Shown here piece after piece: positions 61,354 through 64,000 of a DNA stretch of 64,000 bases. Source of the stretch: Mesorhizobium sp. SOD10 (lineage in GTDB: Bacteria; Pseudomonadota; Alphaproteobacteria; Rhizobiales; Rhizobiaceae); contig CCNA01000056.1 in NCBI GenBank assembly GCA_000824805.1, forward strand, positions 1-64,000, in the 5' to 3' direction. The notes under the pieces were generated by a model. It saw only the letters and a list, made by a program, of their open reading frames with translations. It did not search any database and was not told the DNA's origin. How positions within the stretch are numbered: the stretch's first letter is position 1; the number at the start of each line of letters is the position of its first letter. A program made the translations under genes and the position numbers.

Positions 61354-62409
61354 TCAAATCCCCATCATCGCCCGCAACAGCTTCTTGTCGGTTGTGCCGG
61401 CGGCGAAATCGTCGAAGGCCTTCTCCGTCACCCGGATGATGTGGTGCTGGATGAAAGGCGCGCCCTCGGCCGCGCCGTCCTCGGGATGCTTCAGGCAGCA
61501 CTCCCATTCCAGCACCGCCCAGGAATCGTAATTGTACTGGGTGAGCTTGGAGAAGATGCCGCCGAAATCCACCTGCCCGTCGCCCAGCGAACGGAAGCGG
61601 CCCGCCCGGTTCACCCAGCCCTGGTAGCCGGAATAGACGCCTTGCCGCCCGGTCGGGTTGAACTCGGCGTCCTTCACGTGGAACGCCTTGATGCGCTCGT
61701 GATAGATGTCGATGAACTCGAGATAGTCGAGCTGCTGCAGCAGGAAATGCGACGGATCGTAGTTGATGTTGCAGCGCTTGTGCCCGCCGACCGCGTCTAA
61801 AAACATCTCGAAGGTCGCGCCGTCGAACACGTCTTCGGAAGGATGTATCTCGTAGCCGACGTCGACGCCATTGTCCTCATAGACATCGAGGATCGGTCTC
61901 CAGCGCTTGCCGAGTTCGTCGAAGGCTTCCTCGATCAGTCCGGCCGGCCGCTGCGGGAAGGGATAGAGGTAAGGGAAGGCCAACGAGCCGGTGAACGAGA
62001 CTGAAGCGTTCAGCCCCAGATTGCGCGATGCCTTGGCGCCGAACTTCATCTGTTCGACGGCCCATTCCTGCCGTGCCTTGGGATTGTTGTGCACCGATGG
62101 CGGCGCGAAGCCATCCATCTGCGCGTCATAGGCGGGATGCACCGCCACCAGTTGGCCCTGCAGATGCGTCGACAATTCAGTGATCTCGACGCCGGCGTCA
62201 GCGCAAATGCCTTTCACCTCGTCGCAATAGGCCTTCGACGACGCAGCTTTCTTCAGATCAAAGAGGCGTCCGTCCCAGGTCGGGATCTGCACGCCCTTAT
62301 AGCCGAGCCCTGCCGCCCACTTGGTTATCGAAGCCAGCGAATTGAACGGCGCGGCGTCACCCGCGAACTGCGCCAGAAACAGGCCGGGACCCTTCATCGT
62401 CGTCGGCAT
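61354..62409 (-). CDS. AP-endonuclease-fold sugar isomerase (longer form)
   Basis: 351 residues from the ATG at 62409, six bases after GGGAGG; the frame is open to 62493. The barrel shows YKGVQIPTWDGRLF, GYEIHPSEDVF (Glu), NINYDPSHFLLQQLDY (Asp/His), IKAFHVKDAEF (His) and VLEWECCL (Glu). The ~350-residue length with a C-terminal HHIIRVTEKAFDDFAAG tail is that of the isomerases usually paired with Gfo/Idh/MocA dehydrogenases. First gene of the leftward group, divergent from the epimerase at 62810. Confidence 0.87.
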   Translation of the reverse strand: MPTTMKGPGLFLAQFAGDAAPFNSLASITKWAAGLGYKGVQIPTWDGRLFDLKKAASSKAYCDEVKGICADAGVEITELSTHLQGQLVAVHPAYDAQMDGFAPPSVHNNPKARQEWAVEQMKFGAKASRNLGLNASVSFTGSLAFPYLYPFPQRPAGLIEEAFDELGKRWRPILDVYEDNGVDVGYEIHPSEDVFDGATFEMFLDAVGGHKRCNINYDPSHFLLQQLDYLEFIDIYHERIKAFHVKDAEFNPTGRQGVYSGYQGWVNRAGRFRSLGDGQVDFGGIFSKLTQYNYDSWAVLEWECCLKHPEDGAAEGAPFIQHHIIRVTEKAFDDFAAGTTDKKLLRAMMGI

Positions 62410-62809
62410 CGGCATCCTCCCTCTTTGTTTTCGCGAACCAAGCATAGCGTCGATTGGAGCAAGGGCCAGCCTGTTTGGTGGTCCTATCGGCATCTGAACG
62501 CCATGTCATTCTGGTATTACCAAATCCCGTAATTCGGTCAAGCGCCCGAAAACCTCGAAGGAGGGGGAGACCGCTAGTCAAAAAAGCAAAATTACCTCGT
62601 TAAATCATGAAATTGACCGACATGCTGAGCTTCCCATGCCCACTTCTTGCCGCGCATGAAAATTTGCTGTAGAGGTCATGGCAGGCCCAATTGGTCGAAC
62701 CAGTTTCGAGGAAAATGCTGGCAACGCCTTGGGGAGGAAACGTGCGGCCACCTCTGTCGGAGGCGTCGCGGGTAAAAATGTGACAGGCGAATTCTGGGAA
62801 GGATAGACC
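62410..62809. other. Divergent promoter region of the sugar isomerase genes
   Basis: About 400 bases without a gene. A palindrome TGGTATTACCA lies at 62512-62522, and an A/T-rich stretch around 62575-62620 could carry promoters for both sides. GGAAGG precedes the rightward start. Confidence 0.5.
62512..62522. promoter_or_regulatory. TGGTATTACCA palindrome, FadR/GntR-type operator candidate
   Basis: TGGT-N3-ACCA is the typical half-site arrangement for FadR-subfamily GntR regulators; it lies 103 bases before the preferred isomerase start. No cognate regulator is encoded nearby in the window. Confidence 0.4.
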
Positions 62810-63697
62810 ATGCATCTTTCGACGCACAATTGGATGCGGGCGGAGCCGCTCGAAGTGACGCTAAAGCGCATCAAGAAGTTCGGCTACGAATCGATCGAGA
62901 TTTCCGGCGAGCCCGAGCAATACAAGACCAACGAGACGCGCGCGCTTCTGAAGGAGCACGGCATTCGCTGCTGGGGCTCGGTGACGCTGATGCTGGGCGA
63001 ACGCAACCTCGCCGCTAAGGACCAGGGCCAGCGTGAGCGTTCAGTCCAATATGTCAAGGACGTGCTCACCATGGTGAGCGAGCTCGACGGCGAGATCATC
63101 ACGCTGGTGCCCGCGACCGTCGGCAAGGTCGTGCCGGACGGCACCGAGGCGGAGGAATGGGGTTGGGTGGTCGACGCCACGCGCGAATGCTTCACCCATG
63201 CCAAGAAGGTCGGCGTCAGGATCGCCGTCGAGCCGCTCAATCGCTTCGAGACCTACCTCTTCAACCGCGGCGCCCAGGCGCTGGCGCTCGCCGATGCGGT
63301 GAGCCCTGAATGCGGCGTCTGCCTCGACGCCTACCACATCCACATGGAGGAATTTAACGTCTATGACGCGATCCGTCAGGTCGGGAAGCGCCTGTTCGAC
63401 TTCCATGTCGCCGACAACAACCGCTTCGCCGCCGGCCTTGGCCAGATCGACTGGCCGAAGATCGTCGGCACGCTGAAGGAGATCGGCTATGACGGCGCGC
63501 TGACGAACGAATTCGTCGCACCCGTCGACCGCACGCCGGCCGCGCCCTATCCGGAGATGGTCGAGCGCAATCCGGTCGACATCTCGCCCGAGCAGCTCAA
63601 GTTCATCCAGGACCACGGCTCCAGCTTGCTCACGGAAAAGTTCTACACCGACCAGATGCGCATCACCGCTGAAACGCTGCTGCCACTGATCAAGTGA
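62810..63697 (+). CDS. D-tagatose/D-psicose 3-epimerase-like sugar epimerase
   Basis: 295 residues. Metal-ligand motifs are AVEPLNRFETY (Glu), CLDAYHIHMEEF (Asp/His), DFHVADNNRF (His) and NEFVAPVDR (Glu), in the order of the DTE/DPE and inosose-type TIM barrels. It probably interconverts ketoses at C3 or isomerises a related sugar. Divergent from the leftward isomerase genes and followed, 57 bases on, by an enolase-superfamily gene. Confidence 0.87.
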   Translation: MHLSTHNWMRAEPLEVTLKRIKKFGYESIEISGEPEQYKTNETRALLKEHGIRCWGSVTLMLGERNLAAKDQGQRERSVQYVKDVLTMVSELDGEIITLVPATVGKVVPDGTEAEEWGWVVDATRECFTHAKKVGVRIAVEPLNRFETYLFNRGAQALALADAVSPECGVCLDAYHIHMEEFNVYDAIRQVGKRLFDFHVADNNRFAAGLGQIDWPKIVGTLKEIGYDGALTNEFVAPVDRTPAAPYPEMVERNPVDISPEQLKFIQDHGSSLLTEKFYTDQMRITAETLLPLIK

Positions 63698-63754
63698 CTT
63701 CCGACTGAAACCTGTCCCTTCCGCCCGGCGGGCGGAAAGGCCCGAAGGAAAAAC

Positions 63755-64000
63755 ATGCGCATCAAAAGCGTCCAGGCCTGGTGGGTTCGTATCCCGATCG
63801 AAGTCGCGAAGCAGCATCGCAGCGATTTCGGTCAGGTGACGACGTTCGACGCCGCCATTCTGCGCATAGAGACCGATGACGGCCTGGTCGGCTGGGGTGA
63901 GGGCAAGAACGCCGCCGGCAGCGCCGGCAGCTACGGTGCGCTGGTCCACATGCTGAACCACGAGATCGCGCCGCAACTCATCGGCCGCGACCCGGCCGAC
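63755..64000 (+). CDS. Enolase-superfamily (mandelate racemase/muconate lactonizing) enzyme, N-terminal part
   Basis: The first 82 codons are in the window; the gene continues past the end. The start MRIKSVQAWWVRIPI and the capping-domain text LRIETDDGLVGWGEG with IAPQLIGRDP are typical of the MR/MLE N-terminal domain, which shapes the substrate site for sugar-acid dehydratases. GAAGGA precedes the ATG. Catalytic lysines are beyond the window, so the reaction cannot be named. Confidence 0.82.
   Translation, partial: MRIKSVQAWWVRIPIEVAKQHRSDFGQVTTFDAAILRIETDDGLVGWGEGKNAAGSAGSYGALVHMLNHEIAPQLIGRDPAD

Noticed and set aside
1-64000. CRISPR arrays, rRNA or intact tRNA genes
   Set aside because: No regularly spaced direct repeats and no rRNA signatures were seen; the only tRNA-like match is the degenerate 34-base piece at 15583-15616.

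Overview
The window looks like chromosome of an alphaproteobacterium of the order Hyphomicrobiales, most likely Mesorhizobium or a close relative. This is inferred from the high GC content, many TRAP-less sugar ABC operons, a C-P lyase operon with phnF facing phnG and two phnE genes, an AbcR-type small RNA between a dipeptidase gene and polA, and families of intergenic palindromic repeats like those of rhizobia. No rRNA, intact tRNA or CRISPR array was seen.

Positions 1-16245 are accessory DNA. A type I Zorya anti-phage system (zorA, zorB, zorC, zorD, minus strand, overlapping or abutting genes) is the centre. Immediately upstream and in the same direction lies a large protein combining a RecB/Cas4-like Fe-S nuclease, a DEDD-type exonuclease-like domain and an SF1 helicase. 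A UvrD-like helicase gene converges on zorD with three bases between the two genes. A DUF3800 gene, a decayed IS1595-family transposase and a degenerate 3' half of an initiator-tRNA-like sequence lie on the other side. This has the layout of a defence island with a worn mobile-element edge.

Positions 16246-25300 return to backbone-like genes: a small secreted protein, a frameshifted acyltransferase/SGNH protein, two small proteins, ribonuclease D, an M20 dipeptidase, an AbcR-like sRNA, polA and zur. A 149-bp MITE-like element sits between polA and zur and supplies the zur stop codon.

Positions 25430-34187 hold a sugar-uptake locus: binding protein, two permeases, ATPase, AP-endonuclease-fold isomerase, Gfo/Idh/MocA dehydrogenase and aldo/keto reductase, faced by a divergent LacI regulator with two matching operators. 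6-phosphogluconate dehydrogenase follows, then a copper-handling group (DUF2946, PCuAC, YcnI, CopC-CopD fusion).

Positions 39330-47175 hold a sugar-acid locus: an unusual GntR regulator with two winged-helix segments, UxaA-family dehydratase, a ribose-type ABC transporter and a zinc dehydrogenase. It is bracketed by inverted copies of one intergenic repeat. Positions 47283-58647 are a phosphonate locus (phnF; phnGHIJKL, a hexapeptide acetyltransferase, a DUF1045 2H-type protein, phnC, phnD, phnE1, phnE2); phnM, phnN and phnP are not in the window. Positions 58936-64000 hold another sugar isomerase/dehydrogenase group, divergent from an epimerase and a truncated enolase-superfamily gene. The most interesting part is the Zorya island with its linked nuclease-helicase.
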